64,000 nt of DNA from Shouchella rhizosphaerae. GTDB lineage: Bacteria; Bacillota; Bacilli; Bacillales; Bacillaceae_D. The position numbers and the translations under genes were made by a program. The stretch covers positions 62,001-126,000 of the forward strand of contig NZ_FRBS01000007.1 in NCBI RefSeq assembly GCF_900142675.1. Reading direction: 5' to 3'. Every line of letters begins with the position of its first letter. Position 1 is the first letter of the stretch. Below, piece after piece: positions 62,291 to 64,000 of this stretch. The notes beneath the pieces were generated by a model. The model was not told the DNA's origin and searched no databases. It worked only from the letters and a program-made list of their open reading frames with translations.

Positions 62291-62731
62291 TCAAGGAAGT
62301 TGAGCGGCATAGTAACCGATTTTCTTTAATTGATCAATGAGCTGGCGTTTTTCTGCCTCGTCAAGAGAAGCAAAGATGGTGTCAATTGCTTCAGCATGGC
62401 GGGGAAAGATGTCAGCCATCCAATCATGCCCTTTTTCTGTAAGGGAAACAAACGTCACACGCCGATCCGTTGGGCATGGCTTGCGGACAATCATCCCTTT
62501 TTTTTCAAGCTTATCAACGACATAGGTAATGCTGCTGCTAGCAATCAACACTTTTTCGCCAATTTTTTGGACTGGCTGTTCGCCTTTTGAATAAAGCAAC
62601 TCTAGCACGGCAAACTCGGTTGGATTAAAACCGTGTTTTTTAATATCGGCAATCGCTTTTATGCGCACAGACTGAAGCGCTTTCGTCATCACCGTAAACA
62701 GCTTCAGCGAATCTGTTTGGCTTTGGTTCAA
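62291..62731 (-). CDS. MarR family regulator, MhqR-like
   Basis: This 146-residue winged-helix protein has the pattern NPTEFAVLELLYSKGEQPVQ, IGEKVLIASSSITYVVDKLE and the wing PTDRRVTFVSLTEKG. These are close to MhqR/YkvE-type regulators that sense quinones and electrophiles. I use TTG at 62731 because GAGGTGA is six bases before it; the frame continues to an ATG at 62755 without a good site. No quinone-detoxification gene lies next to it. Confidence 0.85.
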   Translation of the reverse strand: MNQSQTDSLKLFTVMTKALQSVRIKAIADIKKHGFNPTEFAVLELLYSKGEQPVQKIGEKVLIASSSITYVVDKLEKKGMIVRKPCPTDRRVTFVSLTEKGHDWMADIFPRHAEAIDTIFASLDEAEKRQLIDQLKKIGYYAAQLP

Positions 62732-62753
62732 TGGATTCACCTCGAAATTAATC

Positions 62754-62769
62754 ATCTCGAATTAGAAAT
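62754..62769 (-). promoter_or_regulatory. Possible MarR/MhqR operator
   Basis: ATCTCGAATTAGAAAT is an imperfect palindrome (six of eight pairs) just before the MarR gene and resembles the ATCTCGAATTCGAGAT type bound by MhqR. Autorepression is inferred. Confidence 0.4.
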
Positions 62770-62929
62770 TATAATAACGCAGCTCTTGGTAGCTGTCAAT
62801 TACGGATTTTGTAAATCTATGAGGAAATGTCTGCAATGAGCTGATATTTTTGAATAAAACATTTATACTGTAGTAAATGCACTATGGGCTTTCCCAAAAA
62901 ACTAATGGCATTCTGAAAGGATGACAGAA

Positions 62930-63277
62930 ATGAGAAGCGTACTAACCGTAAAAGAACAACGCAATATTTTAAGAGAAGAATTGGGCAAGTGTATTAATAA
63001 GGTTAAAGAAATGAAAGTCGACGAACAAAGTTTTAAAAACATGAGCCAACATGACCAGCAAGTTTACATTTACCTAGACCGGACGATGCAACGTTTGCGC
63101 ACGCAAATCAATGCATTGGAATTCGTGTTGAATGAAGATACGGAGTTGATCGACCCTTACGCTGACCGTGCAGCAGAAAAGTTGAACATTAACCGCGACA
63201 GCATCTTTAACGCTAAACCAGCTAAAGCAGCAGAGGGCGATTACGAGCTAGATATGAGTAAATTGGAAAAGCATTAA
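62930..63277 (+). CDS. Conserved-looking small protein of unknown function
   Basis: This 115-residue soluble, mostly helical, charged protein reads LTVKEQRNILREELGKCINK at the start and LYLDR-like YIYLDRTMQRLRTQINALEF in the middle. No signal peptide or membrane segment. The ATG at 62930 has AAAGGA eight bases before it. A single gene with its own terminator. I do not recognise the family. Confidence 0.65.
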   Translation: MRSVLTVKEQRNILREELGKCINKVKEMKVDEQSFKNMSQHDQQVYIYLDRTMQRLRTQINALEFVLNEDTELIDPYADRAAEKLNINRDSIFNAKPAKAAEGDYELDMSKLEKH

Positions 63278-63300
63278 AAGAAGGGGTACCCTTCTTTTTT
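63276..63300 (+). terminator. Terminator of the small gene at 62930
   Basis: AAAAGAAGGG and CCCTTCTTTT surround GTA, then more T's. Confidence 0.85.
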
Positions 63301-63312
63301 GTTTTGCTAGAT

Positions 63313-63819
63313 TCATGTTAATGCTTTTTCATAAGCAAAAAACGGGTCTTTTTTATTCGGATAGTAAAATGTTCCGACTGGTTTATACCCGAGTTTGGCA
63401 AACAGCTTTTGCGCTTTCTTGTTTTTCGAGTATGTATCCATTTTCAAAGAAGCCAAGCCTTGCTCGCGGCAATACGATTCGGCGAACTGAACCAATTTTA
63501 CAGCAACGCCGCTTTGTTGGGCAGCTGGGTCAACAACTAAACGATGAAACGTTCCGGCTGTTTCGTGTTTCGTTTTCCAGCTTAATTGGGACTCGTTAAA
63601 TTCAACTGGAAGGTTTTGATCAATTGAAATGGAACCAACAATCCTCATGTTTTCTAGATAAACATAAAGAGTGCCTTGTTCGATGTCTTCCTGAAAATGG
63701 GCAGCTGTAGGATAGGCGCTCGTCCATTGATCGCTGCCTTCTAAGTTCATTTGCTTGGTTGCATCGATGGCGATTTGCTCGATTTGTGGCAAATCGTTCA
63801 GCGTGCCTTGGCGAATCAT
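63313..63819 (-). CDS. GNAT family N-acetyltransferase
   Basis: This 168-residue protein has the acetyl-CoA binding pattern RLVVDPAAQQSGVAVKLVQF and the second motif LKMDTYSKNKKAQKLFAKLGY with YKPVGTFYYP. It starts MIRQGTLNDLPQIEQIA, as in many small-molecule acetyltransferases. Substrate unknown. It stands alone and converges on the small gene at 62930. Confidence 0.88.
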   Translation of the reverse strand: MIRQGTLNDLPQIEQIAIDATKQMNLEGSDQWTSAYPTAAHFQEDIEQGTLYVYLENMRIVGSISIDQNLPVEFNESQLSWKTKHETAGTFHRLVVDPAAQQSGVAVKLVQFAESYCREQGLASLKMDTYSKNKKAQKLFAKLGYKPVGTFYYPNKKDPFFAYEKALT

Positions 63820-63926
63820 TGCATCTCACTCCACTCTATTAGGAAATACGTCGAGCCTAATTTAATAGGAACAGTATGGAAAAAGCGCTCTAAAAATACC
63901 ATAGGTGTGTTGGAAAAGCAAGGCAT

Positions 63927-64000
63927 CTAGTAGCGCTTGCCAAGCTCTATTTTAATGTCATAGCTGCTCGTAATGGAAACGCTGTGCACGTTAATGCAAT
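63927..64000 (-). CDS. Possible C-terminal end of a gene running out of the window
   Basis: On the minus strand 23 codons (SVSITSSYDIKIELGKRY before TAG at 63927-63929) are open to the window edge and look protein-like. Too short for identification. Bases 63830-63920 hold nothing I can support. Confidence 0.3.
   Translation of the reverse strand, partial: CINVHSVSITSSYDIKIELGKRY

Noticed and set aside
62104-62340. 78-codon frame near the mgtE promoter
   Set aside because: It begins over the minus-strand -35 element of mgtE, has no ribosome site and ends within the MarR gene.

Overview
The window is chromosomal DNA from an aerobic or facultative, spore-forming Bacillaceae. Gene content and protein style point to an alkaliphile close to Shouchella (Bacillus) clausii. 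The evidence is Bacillus subtilis-type loci (yuk/yue secretion, des-desKR, sigO-rsoA, ywiC, M-box mgtE), many very acidic extracellular domains and strong AAGGAGG-type ribosome sites with frequent TTG/GTG starts. The genus assignment is an inference from style, not from a marker gene.

Layout. 1-3.0 kb: end of a sugar ABC transporter operon (binding protein, two permeases). 3.3-13.3 kb: a complete type VIIb secretion locus (yukE, yukD, yukC, yukBA, yueB, yueC). 13.4-16.1 kb: three small helical proteins and a 518-residue candidate secreted effector. 16.2-20.7 kb: a decaying array of lipoproteins, effector C-terminal fragments and small membrane-anchored proteins that share a domain with the effector C-terminus. 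20.7-25 kb: GH16 beta-glucanase, an AimR-like peptide-receptor protein, and small genes including a 14-cysteine protein. 25.2-28.9 kb: a MacB-like ABC exporter with its PadR regulator and palindromic operators. 28.97-29.3 kb: an unlisted type I toxin-antitoxin module of the txpA/ratA layout. 29.4-34.7 kb: GNAT, RpiR regulator, nanE and a PTS transporter, pepT. 35.1-46.4 kb: a G+C-richer anaerobic nitrate respiration island (narGHJI, nreABC, a NarK-PAS fusion with an FNR-type box, ywiC). 46.5-53.1 kb: an lpl/yes-type ABC importer with its own two-component system. 53.1-54.8 kb: the two-part sigma factor sigO-rsoA, divergent from a dedA gene carrying a LexA box. 54.8-57.1 kb: GH4 alpha-galactosidase and AraC regulator. 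57.3-60.2 kb: des-desK-desR cold membrane-fluidity system. 60.2-62.1 kb: mgtE under an M-box riboswitch. 62.3-64 kb: MarR regulator, a small unknown protein, GNAT.

The most unusual part is 14.5-20.7 kb. The last ~110 residues of the putative secreted effector are clearly related to the extracellular part of four downstream membrane-anchored proteins (two intact, two broken). Broken copies of the effector tail lie directly in front of some of them, once with an overlapping stop-start. This looks like a series of duplicated effector-tail/partner cassettes, comparable in layout to orphan toxin-immunity modules of polymorphic toxins, but built on a domain I do not recognise. Toxicity and immunity are inferred from context only.
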